64,000 nucleotides of DNA from Deinococcus carri (GCF_039545055.1 NZ_BAABRP010000002.1:183584-247583); one strand, 5' to 3'; shown: positions 18,557-27,007, counted from the stretch's first letter. Numbers and translations: made by a program. Notes: generated by a model not told the origin, from the letters alone.

Positions 18557-19846
18557 TCAGAGCGGGACGCCGAGCAGACGGGCGGCGAAGCGGAGCGCTT
18601 CGTCCTTCGGTTTTTCCCGCAGCGCGGTGGTCAACGCCGTCACGCCTTCGACCGACATCTGGGCCAGGGCGTCCTGGGCCAGTGGCGAGGGTGCACGGTT
18701 GAGTTTGACCCGGAACAGCATCCGGGCTGTTTCCCGGGGATCAGCGACCTGATCCTGGTCCGGCTGCGGTGATGCTGTCCGCCTGGCACGTTTCTTGGGC
18801 GGGGTTTCGGGTGCTGCGGAGAGTTGTGTGGCGTACTCCCACTTGGTGGGGTTCTTGATGGCATCGACGACTGCGGCGGACAGGGAGCGGGGTTTCCACC
18901 CGGACTCCACCCGGTGTTCGACGGCGCGGATGGCGGGGAGGACCCGTTCGGGATAATCGGCGGAGAGGGTCGCCGCGACGCCGGAGACGACGCCCCGCGC
19001 CTGGAGTTCACGGACCAGCTCGGGGTGGGCGATGGCCCGGAACCGGTACGTGAGGGCGCGTTTCGCGCCGCGCCCTTCGTCCTCTACGCTGTCCAGGTAT
19101 CCTTCGTCGATCAGTCGCTCGTGGGAGGCTTCCAGGGAACGCAGCGCCGCGTCCGTTCGGCCGCTCAGGCCGCAGGCCACCATCCAGTCCCGCAGATTCA
19201 CCCGCATCTCCTGGGCGAGGTGGTCGCCGCGGATGCGGTGCGCGGCGAGGCAGCGGTACAGCGCGCGGCTGGGGCTGCTGCCCAGCCGCGCCATCAAGTC
19301 GCCGTCGAGAATCTGGTAGAGGCCGTCACGGATCAGCGAGGCGAACGTCGTGGTGAACACCACGTCGATGAGAGAATCCGTGCTGACCTGCACGCCCACG
19401 GCGTCTTCCATGCCGACGTCGTCGTCCAGCCAGAGATCCGAGACCAGGCCGGTGGACGCGGTCCGGCTCTCCGGTTTCAGGCTCGCGCCCAACCAGCGCG
19501 CGGTCATCTCCCAGCGGACGGACGCCAACCGCAGCAGCCCTTCACGCAGCCGCACGTAATCCTTGCTGGAGCGGGACAGGCCGACCATGTTCAGGAGCGT
19601 GGTGGGCGGCACGCGAATGCGGTTGTTGTCGGGACAGCCGGCGCGGAAGAACAGGGTCTGCAGCGCGAGGAGGATGTCGCCGTCCAAGCCGTAAGGGCGG
19701 CCGCGATGCGCGTGTCCTGAAACGACGTACCGAACCCCGTTCGCTTCGAACTCCGCGATCCAGTCGTGTTCCTTCGGCGCAGACTGCGAAGCGCTGACAA
19801 TCCCGGCGCGGGCCAGGTCAAGCTCGCTGATCCGCGTGTTGTCCAT
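18557..19846 (-). CDS. rep2: Replication initiator protein, second copy
   Basis: A 429-residue initiator, distantly related to Rep1. Shared features are DGDILLALQTLFFRAGCP, PPTTLLNMVGLSRSSKDY, the winged-helix stretch LGSSPSRALYRCLAAHRIRG and MVACGLSGRTDAALRSLEAS. The start is set at the ATG giving MDNTRISELDL because TACAAT (19854-19859) ends 7 bases before it, a leaderless arrangement; in-frame starts at 19864 and 19897 are alternatives. Ten iterons unlike those of rep1 lie just upstream (19948-20203), followed by parB and parA in the same direction. The rep2-parAB block has the layout of a complete plasmid maintenance module. Confidence 0.87.
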   Translation of the reverse strand: MDNTRISELDLARAGIVSASQSAPKEHDWIAEFEANGVRYVVSGHAHRGRPYGLDGDILLALQTLFFRAGCPDNNRIRVPPTTLLNMVGLSRSSKDYVRLREGLLRLASVRWEMTARWLGASLKPESRTASTGLVSDLWLDDDVGMEDAVGVQVSTDSLIDVVFTTTFASLIRDGLYQILDGDLMARLGSSPSRALYRCLAAHRIRGDHLAQEMRVNLRDWMVACGLSGRTDAALRSLEASHERLIDEGYLDSVEDEGRGAKRALTYRFRAIAHPELVRELQARGVVSGVAATLSADYPERVLPAIRAVEHRVESGWKPRSLSAAVVDAIKNPTKWEYATQLSAAPETPPKKRARRTASPQPDQDQVADPRETARMLFRVKLNRAPSPLAQDALAQMSVEGVTALTTALREKPKDEALRFAARLLGVPL

Positions 19847-19947
19847 GCGTTTGATTGTAGTCATGGTCAAAAAAAGATCTTTGATCTTGATGATCAATCA
19901 AGCAAAGGAGTATGCAGCGGGTACGACGGTGGATGCGGCCGCGTATT

Positions 19948-20203
19948 CCACACTTTTCCCGCAGAAGTCACACGCTCTTCCCGCAAAATCACCACACTTT
20001 TCCCGCGCGAACGGCACAGTCCTCCCGTAGGAAAACCACAGTTTCCCCGCAGACTGGGGGTGCCGAAGACCAAGTTTTGGCCGTATGAGCTGGTCTTCGG
20101 GCGGGAAAAGTGTGGGCGTGCCGCGGGTAAAACGTGGGAAGGTTGCGGGGAAGGTGTGGCGAATGCTCGGAGAAAGTGTGGCATTGTTGCGGGAAAAGTG
20201 TGG
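19948..20203. repeat. Origin 2: ten iterons in two mirrored sets of five
   Basis: Five units related to CCACACTTTTCCCGC end at 19962, 19984, 20006, 20028 and 20050. Five in the opposite orientation (GCGGGAAAAGTGTGG) start at 20101, 20123, 20145, 20167 and 20189. Every step is exactly 22 bp. Each set contains diverged copies at set positions. The two sets flank an inverted repeat at 20063-20100. This is the likely origin bound by Rep2. Confidence 0.9.
20063..20100. repeat. Central inverted repeat of origin 2
   Basis: CCGAAGACCA (20063-20072) and TGGTCTTCGG (20091-20100) are perfect inverted copies around an 18-base loop. It can form a cruciform between the two iteron sets and may be the opening or loading point, or a separate protein site. 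Confidence 0.8.
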
Positions 20204-20395
20204 TGATTCTTGGCCGGAGGGGACCTCCGGTACGGCTCCCGAGGATGAGTTGCTCCCGGTGGCGAAGGCTCAACGGTGAGGCGGAGCGCCTGACGGCGGG
20301 AGGTGCAGGCCATCTCCTTAGCGGTCCCCCAGCCAGGTGACCACCCGCCACACATTGATCGCCCCTGCCATCAACGCCCGCTCCAGATTGGCCTT

Positions 20396-21307
20396 CTACC
20401 CTTGCTGGCCTGACCCGAGGAGCGCACGCAGTTCCGCGATCAGTTTCTGGGCCCGGGCCGCTTCCTTGCCGGTCAACTGCTTGAGGCGGGGCAGGTCAGC
20501 GCGCAGGCCGTCCACAGAGGACAGCAGCGGATGAACCTTTTTCGGGGTGAGCGCCTGGACGGCCTTGCGCACGTCCTCCGCCTTCCACCCGCGCTGCACG
20601 GCCTCCGTGAGTAGCTCGCGCCGCTTGGCCTGGTCCTTGACGTTCAGCAGCTCGTACACGGCCTTCACGTCCAGTTGCTTCGCCTCGACGGCCGTCAGCT
20701 CCTCGGGCGTGAAGTTCAGGATCTTGCTGCGCTGCTGGGCCCAGACGCTGATGCCCGTGCCGTAGGTCGCCTGGAGCCACTCCCCCACGCCGTGCGTGTC
20801 CGGAATCTGCCCCTTGCGCACCTGGTTGAGGTACCGCACCAGTTCGTCCTGGTTCATCCCGGTGCGCCGCGTCAGCAGCTTGAAGCCGCTGAGGGTCTGA
20901 TCGACGATGGATGGATTGGTCCGGTGGGCGTTCTCGATCAGGGCGAGTTCCTCGGCACGCTCGTCGTCGACCACCCCGAAGTTCAAGACCGGCAGGTGCG
21001 TGAGGTCGGCCAGCACGGCGGCCCGGTACCGCCGCTCGCCGGCGATCACGCTGTATTCGCCGTTCGACAGGCGCACCCACAGGGGCTGCAGGACGCCGTG
21101 CTCCCGGATCGACTTCACCAGTTCCTGGAGCGTTTCCGAGGTCAGCTCGTCCCCGCTGTACCGCCCGCGATGGTTGAAGCCCGGCAGGACATGCACGCTG
21201 GCGATGGGCGCATTGACCAGGACGGCCTGCTCCGTGATAGCGGCCAGCGCGTCCGCCGAGGGCACCAGGTGAGCGAACCCGGCACCCTTTTTGCCCTTCG
21301 CCGTCAT
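20396..21307 (-). CDS. parB: ParB partition protein
   Basis: A 303-residue ParB/Spo0J protein. The N-terminal CTPase/sulfiredoxin-like part contains LQELVKSIREHGVLQPLWVR and the signature GERRYRAAVLA, followed by ELALIENAHRTNPS. The central helix-turn-helix domain is near QDELVRYLNQVRKGQIPDTH, and the C-terminal part is helical for dimerisation. It should load at a parS site near origin 2; none was identified. The start overlaps the parA stop by four bases (ATGA), so parA and parB are co-translated. Confidence 0.93.
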   Translation of the reverse strand: MTAKGKKGAGFAHLVPSADALAAITEQAVLVNAPIASVHVLPGFNHRGRYSGDELTSETLQELVKSIREHGVLQPLWVRLSNGEYSVIAGERRYRAAVLADLTHLPVLNFGVVDDERAEELALIENAHRTNPSIVDQTLSGFKLLTRRTGMNQDELVRYLNQVRKGQIPDTHGVGEWLQATYGTGISVWAQQRSKILNFTPEELTAVEAKQLDVKAVYELLNVKDQAKRRELLTEAVQRGWKAEDVRKAVQALTPKKVHPLLSSVDGLRADLPRLKQLTGKEAARAQKLIAELRALLGSGQQG

Positions 21308-22113
21308 GCGGGCACCTTCACGCCGAGAATCCCCAGCACGTTCAGGGTCATGGCACCGATATCCTCGCTGACCTTCGCCTTCGGCTTGTAGAGGACGGCC
21401 GGCAGGCGCTGCTGGGTGGCGCCGCCCATCGTCGCCAGGCTGTCGCGCACGTTGGACGTGATCGGCGCGAGCCTCGACAGGTCAGTGTGGAGGTGGTGCA
21501 GCAGCTCCTTGTGGTGGTCCACGTTCTCGCGGATACGGTTGGGGATGAACGCGCGCAGGGTCAGGTTCGGGGCGATGCCCTTGGCCACCTTCACCAGTTT
21601 CAGGAGCACGTCCAGGTTCTCCAGGCCCTTGATGCCCGAGACCGGCACGAGCAGGTGATCGGCGGCAGCCACGCTGGCGGTCAGGAAGTTGGTGCGCTGC
21701 GGCTTGGTGTCCAGAATGACGAAGTCGTACGGCTCTGGCATGCTGCTCAGGTAAGCGTCGAGCGCTTCACGCAGGTTGGCGGCGCGGGCGAAGTCGTTGT
21801 TCAACACGTTGTCGACGCTGTTCAGCGCGTCGTTGGCGGGCCACACGTCCACGCCATGCACCTGCATGGGCTCGGGCAGCGGCGGCGGTTCGTCACGCGA
21901 GAACACCCGGCCGACGGTCGCCTCCTCGGTGCGTGCCGGGGAGTCCGGGTCGTCGTGCAGGCCCAGCGCCTTGGTGAGGCTGGCCTGGGGGTCGAGGTCG
22001 AACAGCGCCACCTTGTAGCCGAGCAGGGCCAGGCTGTAGGCCAGTTCGCGGGCGACCGTGGACTTCCCCTCCCCTCCCGAGGCGTTGGCGATCACGAGGC
22101 GTTGGGTCGGCAT
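21304..22113 (-). CDS. parA: ParA partition ATPase
   Basis: A 269-residue ParA/MinD ATPase. The P loop is ASGGEGKSTVA; the first lysine of the usual KGGxGKS/T deviant Walker A is a serine here. FDLDPQASLTKALGL, FVILDTKPQRTN and LLVPVSGIKGLENL follow the family order. The start at 22113 (MPTQRLVIANA) is preceded by AAAGGAGGAATTC, a strong ribosome site. The frame stays open for 192 further bases upstream, encoding a Phd-like segment (see 22114-22305). It is first in parA-parB and moves plasmid copies together with ParB. Confidence 0.92.
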   Translation of the reverse strand: MPTQRLVIANASGGEGKSTVARELAYSLALLGYKVALFDLDPQASLTKALGLHDDPDSPARTEEATVGRVFSRDEPPPLPEPMQVHGVDVWPANDALNSVDNVLNNDFARAANLREALDAYLSSMPEPYDFVILDTKPQRTNFLTASVAAADHLLVPVSGIKGLENLDVLLKLVKVAKGIAPNLTLRAFIPNRIRENVDHHKELLHHLHTDLSRLAPITSNVRDSLATMGGATQQRLPAVLYKPKAKVSEDIGAMTLNVLGILGVKVPA

Positions 22114-22305
22114 GAATTCCTCCTTTGAGCGGCGCTGGTGGGCGCGGCGCATGATGAGTTCCCAGTAGTCGGTCATGGGAATCAGGGCGGCCATCGGCGC
22201 GGCGTGCCGTTCGATCACCACGCGCTGTCCTGCCTTCACCTGGTCGAGCGTGGCGTACAGGTTCGTGCGGAGGGTCGCCGACTTGCAGCTCGCATCGCTC
22301 TCCAC
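22114..22305 (-). CDS. Phd/YefM-like antitoxin segment in frame with parA
   Basis: The 64 codons before the parA ATG encode LRTNLYATLDQVKAGQRVVI, then ERHAAPMAALIPMTDYWEL, the pattern of Phd/YefM antitoxins that bind DNA and neutralise a toxin. There is no stop codon before parA, so a Phd-ParA fusion is possible, but the strong ribosome site inside the 3' end suggests ParA is also made alone. No toxin gene is adjacent. The domain could act as the autorepressor of the par operon, binding the palindrome at 22325-22334. Confidence 0.6.
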
Positions 22306-22314
22306 TCGCCGAGC

Positions 22315-22527
22315 TTACGAAAAGTTGTACAACCTTGGCAAGTTGGACACTCTCGCGCCCCCTGGCTTTCCAGCCTCGCTTTGAGGTCTCTCCACGCGGA
22401 GGGAGACGCCACGGGGTACCTCCGGATCGGGAGAACATGCATGGCTGCCCGTGTCTGAGCACAGCCGCCAAGTGAAGGTCTTACCCCACCCCAGCGCCTC
22501 ACGAAGAAGTGGATTGGCATCCTCCAC
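22315..22527 (-). CDS. Possible 70-residue ORF, doubtful
   Basis: The frame starts at ATG with GTGGAGG upstream (MEDANPLLREALGWGKTFTW) and ends inside the par promoter region. The start looks gene-like but the C-terminal half is Arg/Pro/Gly-rich, and it matches no known family. It may be real, a remnant, or chance. Confidence 0.2.
   Translation of the reverse strand: MEDANPLLREALGWGKTFTWRLCSDTGSHACSPDPEVPRGVSLRVERPQSEAGKPGGARVSNLPRLYNFS
22325..22334. promoter_or_regulatory. Palindrome upstream of the par operon
   Basis: GTTGTACAAC is a perfect 10-bp palindrome 20 bp upstream of the Phd-like start. It is a candidate operator for the Phd domain or ParA, or a partition site. Confidence 0.45.
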
Positions 22528-22629
22528 ATCCCCCTCTTTCAGGAGGGACCCAGGGATTGAGCGGAAGGTGCCGCTGGTCTGGACCGACGTGACCCGGACG
22601 CGCTCGGGGGCCGCCCCGGGGTAAAGCTG

Positions 22630-22887
22630 TCACAGGATAAGGCTGAGCAGACTTCCTTTCCTCAAGGGTTCGTGGAGCGTCTGGTATTCGCCCCCCAACG
22701 GGCTGATCCGTTGCTTTGAGGCAGCAGCGCGGGCGAGCAGGCACCGCATCTTGCGCTCCGGCTTGAGGAACGCCTGTCCGATAGCAACCCCGGGTACCGC
22801 CCGAGGACCCTGAGCAACAGGGAGGCCGCAGACATCGATCAACAGCTGCATAGCATCGTCAACCACCGTCTCGTCCAGCAAGTTCAC
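22630..22887 (-). CDS. Small protein of unknown function
   Basis: An 85-residue frame with a GTG start after GAAAGG. The first half is acidic and helical (LLDETVVDDAMQLLIDVCGL); the second half is basic. The composition is unlike a shadow frame, and no real gene opposes it. No family was recognised. It stands alone between the partition operon and the methyltransferase region. Confidence 0.4.
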   Translation of the reverse strand: MNLLDETVVDDAMQLLIDVCGLPVAQGPRAVPGVAIGQAFLKPERKMRCLLARAAASKQRISPLGGEYQTLHEPLRKGSLLSLIL

Positions 22888-23380
22888 GCGGACCTTTCGC
22901 CAGCAAACGGTTCAAGGACCGTCCGTCGGCCTTCCTCAGCACTTGGCAGCTTGTCCGAACCCTCTTCATTCAGAGGGACTCTCCCCTCCCCCGCGCCACT
23001 GGCACGAATTTATTCTAAGGCGGCTGCCATTCGCTGTTACGCAAATGGCATAACTCATCCTTCTCTTTCCTGATTGAACGTGAAGGACATCGGGTGTCCT
23101 CGGCATCCTCGTAAGGCTCTTTCTGACAGCCCCCCCTCTCCCCTCCCCCTCCGGGACTGTTCCGACGGTATCTCCGGTCGCTCGCCCCCAGTCCTGATTT
23201 CGCCTTCCACCAGCAGGAACGAGCGGTAAGGTTCCACCACGCAGAGCCTGCCCTTCTCAAACAGCAAGGGTAAAGGCTGGTTTGGTCCAGAGCCCACCAG
23301 CCTTCTCCTGGGAAGGGCACGACACCGCTGCTGTCACTTGGACCGGATCAGCCAGATTCGTATTGCTGCCGATCTGCTCC
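22888..23380. other. Region without a supported gene
   Basis: Short minus-strand frames (for example PLLFEKGRLCVVEPYRSFLL near 23200-23270) look partly protein-like but have no convincing start or length. It may hold a decayed gene downstream of the methyltransferase. Confidence 0.35.
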
Positions 23381-24079
23381 TCAGCCTGTCGTCTCGACAG
23401 GCAACGGCACGGTCAGCCGCAATATGCCCAGCACGTCGCTGCCTTGCAGCCGGTTGGTGTCCGGCTCGCCGCTGTAGGGGCACGCGAAGGGCCAGGCGGG
23501 CGTGGAGTACTCGCGGAAGACCTGCCCCGTGAGACTGTTGCCGTGCCGGACCACGGCCGGGATGCTCGCCAGCCCCAGGTTCACCAGCGCCATATCCACC
23601 GCGCAGGGGTTGAGGTCGGTGGCGACCACCTGCATGTGAAGGCGGCTCACCCCCAGGTCCTCCAGCGCATGGGCGGCAGCCAGGACCAGGGTTCCACTCC
23701 CGGCCGCCGGTTCCGCCACCTTCAGGGTGTCGCCGGGGACGGGCGGGTGCATGACCAGCTTCGTCATCAGCAGCGCCACCGAACTCGGGGTGTAGACCTC
23801 GCCCAGGTGCCGCTGCGCGTCCTTGCCCAGGCGACCCATGTAGGTCTCGCTGAACAGGTCCAGGAACGGATCTTCGAGCTTCAGGCGCAGCAGGTCCCCG
23901 AAGGCTTCGCACAGGCCGTTCAGTTCCTCCGAGGTGAACTTGCCCGCAGTGAGCCGGTACTCGTCCTCGCGCTGTCCTGAGCTGCACACGCAGGCGTCCA
24001 GGGTCACAAGGTCCCGGAACACGTCCGAGTGCCGCTGTTCGAGCTTGAGGGCGATCTTCAGCCAGCGTGGGTTCGTCAA
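23381..24079 (-). CDS. N6-adenine methyltransferase-like protein
   Basis: A 232-residue protein resembling the M subunit of type I restriction systems and related plasmid methylases. GKDAQRHLGEVYTPSSVALL is the usual entry to the domain and AEPAAGSGTLVLAAAHALED is the S-adenosylmethionine motif I; ATDLNPCAVDMALVNLGLAS follows. The catalytic NPPY/F motif is not visible in the remaining 60 residues, so it may bind rather than modify DNA, or be shortened. It starts at a TTG that overlaps the previous stop (TTGA). No restriction or specificity subunit is nearby. Confidence 0.75.
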   Translation of the reverse strand: MTNPRWLKIALKLEQRHSDVFRDLVTLDACVCSSGQREDEYRLTAGKFTSEELNGLCEAFGDLLRLKLEDPFLDLFSETYMGRLGKDAQRHLGEVYTPSSVALLMTKLVMHPPVPGDTLKVAEPAAGSGTLVLAAAHALEDLGVSRLHMQVVATDLNPCAVDMALVNLGLASIPAVVRHGNSLTGQVFREYSTPAWPFACPYSGEPDTNRLQGSDVLGILRLTVPLPVETTG

Positions 24080-24466
24080 GGTGGTGCCTCCTCGACCTCC
24101 CCTGGTGCCGCCTGCGGCGCGACTTCCGCGCCTACGCGGTGCCGAACGTCCGGCAAGGCCAGGAAGGCGTCAAGGGTGAAGGTCGCGCCGTCCTCGGAAT
24201 ACAGGGCGCTCCCGGCCGCGCACCGCTCCCCCAGAAAGGTCACCCACGCCTCGGGCGAGGACAACGGGACACCCTGTTCCGTGACCGCACTGAAACGGAA
24301 CTCGAACTGGCCGACGATTCGCCGCCTGACTTCCAGTACCAGGCACGCTTCGGGGTAACGGGCGGCCCGCTGCCGCCGCCAAGCAGTTCATGGTGCTCTG
24401 CCGGATGCGCTCGGGGGAGCCGTCTTCGCGTGGCCGAATGGGCGTGATCAGAAAAACGGTTCGCAT
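24076..24466 (-). pseudogene. Small gene of unknown function, split by a frameshift
   Basis: The frame starting at ATG 24466 reads MRTVFLITPIRPREDGSPER and goes on to MNCLAAA. Protein-like sequence then continues in the next frame from about 24370 (YPEACLVLEVRRRIVGQFEF, later EAWVTFLGERCAAGSALYSE) to the TGA at 24076. One indel in the GGCGGCGGCAGCGGG run explains the split; repaired, the product would be about 130 residues. It could be a sequence error. The 3' end overlaps the methyltransferase start. No family was recognised. Confidence 0.5.
24107..24123 (-). promoter_or_regulatory. GTCGC stem-loop leader, before the 24079 methyltransferase start
   Basis: Stem GCCGC/GCGGC with GTCGC on its 5' side, 28 nt before the TTG start. 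This copy lies inside the 3' coding end of the preceding frame. Confidence 0.5.
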
Positions 24467-24477
24467 GGTGGTCTCTT

Positions 24478-25008
24478 TCAGAACGGGTCGTCGTCCCTTC
24501 CAGAAAAGGCAGGGGGGGACTTGGCGAGAATCCAGTCGCCGTGGCCGACCAGCTCCAGCAGCCGGTCAATCAGGTCGAAGGGCAGGGTGCCGTCACCGCG
24601 CTCCAGGTCCAGGGGATAGCCCAGCTTGTTGCGGACCAGGAGGCTCAGGCCGATGCGGTGCCCAGAGCCCGTCACCACAAGCTGGACGGCATACGCACCG
24701 GGGAAGCGTGCCCGGATCTCGTCGCTGAGTTGCTCGTAGGCCGCCTCGCACTGGTCCTTGTCCATGTGGGGCGGCGGAAGCAGGCGAACGGGGTACTCCC
24801 GGGCCGGGAGCTTTTTCCGCGCTCCTTCCGGGGGTGCCCACGGGGCACGGGGCAGGGGCGCTTCAGATGCCTCCTGGGGCACCTCCGGGGGTGAAGCAGG
24901 CTCAGGGGCAGAGGTCGAAGGAGTCCCCGCTGTGGGCGTCGGGGATGTCTCGGGGGTGTTCGGGCGACGCCAGAGGTCCGGGTTGAAGCGCTGGGGTCTG
25001 GATGACAT
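24478..25008 (-). CDS. Protein of unknown function with Pro-rich N terminus
   Basis: A 176-residue protein. The first 70 residues are proline, threonine and alanine rich and probably disordered. The rest looks folded (HMDKDQCEAAYEQLSDEIRA, YAVQLVVTGSGHRIGLSLLV, FDLIDRLLELVGHGDWILAK). The last gene in the list before the frameshifted 24466 gene, it precedes it by 11 nt. No family was recognised. Confidence 0.7.
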   Translation of the reverse strand: MSSRPQRFNPDLWRRPNTPETSPTPTAGTPSTSAPEPASPPEVPQEASEAPLPRAPWAPPEGARKKLPAREYPVRLLPPPHMDKDQCEAAYEQLSDEIRARFPGAYAVQLVVTGSGHRIGLSLLVRNKLGYPLDLERGDGTLPFDLIDRLLELVGHGDWILAKSPPAFSGRDDDPF

Positions 25009-25018
25009 GGCGGGCCAG

Positions 25019-25040
25019 CGCTCCCCGTCAGGGGAGCGAC
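25019..25040 (-). promoter_or_regulatory. GTCGC stem-loop leader, before the 25008 start
   Basis: Eight-bp stem CGCTCCCC/GGGGAGCG around GTCA, ending 11 nt before the ATG. Confidence 0.65.
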
Positions 25041-25435
25041 GCCTGCCCCTCGGGCAGGGGTTTGCCCAAGCGCAGCTCGATCAGTTCCTGGCCCCGATCC
25101 ACCTCGCGGGCCAGGGCGAGCCGCTGGCCCTGCACCCGCCGCGCCTTGTCCCGTACCAGGCCTTTCAGGGTCACGACCGGCAGGACCATGACGCACTTCA
25201 TCTCGGCGTCGAAGGTGCACCACACGGCGTCCACCAGGCGGAGATCGTCCTCGGTGCTCAGGTGAGGCAGAGGCGCGCCGCTGGAGTCGTGCTCCATCCG
25301 GGTGGCAGGGAGGAGGTAACAGGAGTTGGGGCCGGAGTGGCCTTGCAGCACCCGCCGGGCCTTTTCGGCGAGTTCCGGCGTGGCGCAGCGGACAAGGGGG
25401 TGACCGTTGACGCTGGTGATGACGGTGTGGTTCAA
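25028..25435 (-). CDS. Unknown protein, paralogue of the 42630-43019 product
   Basis: A 135-residue protein beginning at a TTG after AGGAGG (LNHTVITSVNGHPLVRCATP). It aligns along most of its length with the product at 42630-43019: CATPELAEKARRVLQGHSG against CATLALAERASQVLATHSG, then PAT, a central DxxLVxAV and TLKGLVRDKARRVQGQ against TLRGLVWQGARQVRGQ. The family was not recognised. Two conserved cysteines are visible in this copy. The start overlaps the preceding zinc-ribbon gene by four bases, so they are co-translated. Confidence 0.72.
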   Translation of the reverse strand: MNHTVITSVNGHPLVRCATPELAEKARRVLQGHSGPNSCYLLPATRMEHDSSGAPLPHLSTEDDLRLVDAVWCTFDAEMKCVMVLPVVTLKGLVRDKARRVQGQRLALAREVDRGQELIELRLGKPLPEGQASLP

Positions 25436-25680
25436 GGGTCCTCCTGAAGCTGTGACCCCAGCGCCCCCGGGCGTGACCCCCGAATATGAGGTGCCGGGGT
25501 CGGCCTGCCGAGCAGGTGCGCGGGGTGAAACTGCAGCAACTCGTCCACCAGGCCGCAAGAGGTGCAGCGAAACAGCTCAGGGTCCTGGCGATGGGTCTGG
25601 TCGACGTACGGGCTGCCGCAGTTCGGACAGCAGATCGGCGAAGAGACGGGCGCGACTGTTGGTTCATTGGGGCTGATCAC
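25432..25680 (-). CDS. Small zinc-ribbon protein
   Basis: An 82-residue protein with a classic zinc ribbon: CCPNCGSPYVDQTHR and, 16 residues on, FRCTSCGLVDELLQ. The four cysteines should bind one zinc. The C-terminal part is Pro/Gly-rich and contains the leader stem-loop of the next gene within its coding sequence. Possible roles are DNA or protein binding; nothing more specific can be read. Confidence 0.65.
   Translation of the reverse strand: MISPNEPTVAPVSSPICCPNCGSPYVDQTHRQDPELFRCTSCGLVDELLQFHPAHLLGRPTPAPHIRGSRPGALGSQLQEDP
25461..25477 (-). promoter_or_regulatory. Stem-loop leader, GTCAC variant, before the 25435 start
   Basis: GCGCCC pairs with GGCGT-side bases; the 5' flank reads GTCAC rather than GTCGC. 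It lies 26 nt before the TTG and inside the zinc-ribbon reading frame. Confidence 0.4.
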
Positions 25681-25737
25681 AGAGGTCCTCCTCAGTGAGA
25701 AGGGCGAGGGGCAGGGGAGGTCCTGCCCCCACGGCCC

Positions 25738-26987
25738 TCAGCCCAGGGATGGCTTCACGATCTGCATGGTGCGGGACTGCACCCCGGTGCTGTGCCCGGT
25801 GGTGCTGACTCTGAAGGCGTCCGGGTCGTTGGCCGTGACCTCGGCACCCACGCCCTCCAGCCAGGCCCGGAAGTCCCGCGTCCGTGGCTCCTGCCGGAAG
25901 AACGGCCCGTTCCCCATCACGGCCACCAGCACGCCTCCCGGGGCCAGCAGGCGGTAGGCATGCTGGACGTGCCCGATGTCGGCCAGCCCCTCGAAGGGCA
26001 GGTTCATCACGATGCGGTCCCACTTGCCCCGCAGGGCCATGCCGCCCTCGCCGATCAGGCAGCACCCCTTGGCCTCGAGCACCTCCCGCAGTCGACCATT
26101 TTGCTCGCAGACCTCCACGTGCAGTTCCGGCTCCAGGGTCAGCAGGGCGTCCACCAGGTCGCCCTTTCCCGCCTGCGGTTCGAGGACGCGCAGGCCGGGG
26201 TGGAGATCGGCGAGCGCCGCGAGGTGGGTGGCGAGTGGGGCGGGCGTGGGCCAGAACCCGGGAACGCGGTCCCCGACCAGGTCCCGTTCCAGGGCCGCCA
26301 CCCGGTCCCGCCGAGCGCGGGACGGATCAACCCGCGCCTCCGCTAGGGCGCACAGGGCAGCGGCCGCCTCCACGGCGAGGGCCGGAGTGGTCAATCCGCA
26401 CGCCTGCAAGGCCTCCCAGTTCCTCGCCTCGCTCGCAAGCAAATCGCTGGCAGTTCGCCGCGATGTGCTCGAAGGGCCCCCGGGGGCTGGCTCCCGGAAG
26501 ATCGTCAGGACTCCGTTCACCTGCTCGGACGGGAGTTCGCGCAGCCAGCCGTACTGCACCGGTAGAGCCTCGACGCTGTCCAGCACGGTGGAGTGGGGAC
26601 GGTGCGTCCGCAGCGCCTCGAACTCCTTATTGGTGAGGCAGACGCTGGTGAGCGAATGGGCGTGGTCGGGGCCGAGATGCACCAGCAGCTCGATCAGCTT
26701 GGGGTCGCCCACCTGGGCGAGTACGGCTGGGAGCGTGCCAGCTTCCAGCCCACCTTGCCACCGCGCGGTAGGCGCGCTGCAACCGGCGCAGTCGGAAGGC
26801 ATCTGCGGCCCGGCTGCCGGCGCCCTGGCTGCGCTTGCGGGTCATGTTCATGCCCACGTAGGACGGCGCCTCCTTCTGCTGGGCCCGGCGCTCCAGACCG
26901 CCCTGCACGTCTGCGGAGCAGGGCGAGGACCTTGGGATCAACAACGGTGGGGGAGAGCGGGGCGGTCTCGGGCAGGGTATCGGTCAT
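25738..26987 (-). pseudogene. DNA methyltransferase-like gene split by two frameshifts
   Basis: From ATG 26987 (MTDTLPETAPLSPTVVDPKV) the coding sequence shifts frame near 26915 (GLERRAQQKEAPSYVGMNMT) and again near 26765 (GLEAGTLPAVLAQVGDPKLI), then runs open to the stop at 25738. The long last part is a class I methyltransferase: VLEPQAGKGDLVDALL is motif I and IVMNLPFEGLADI holds NLPF where DNA N6-methylases have NPPF/Y. The repaired product would be about 415 residues. Either two small indels inactivated it or the sequence carries errors; the long intact domain favours the latter. Confidence 0.65.
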
Positions 26988-27007
26988 GGGAACCTCCATC
27001 CCCCGGG

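Noticed and set aside
19948..20203. Repeat array considered as a ParB centromere (parS)
   Set aside because: Two-orientation 22-bp-phased repeats directly upstream of rep2 fit iterons better, though ParB binding cannot be excluded without experiment.
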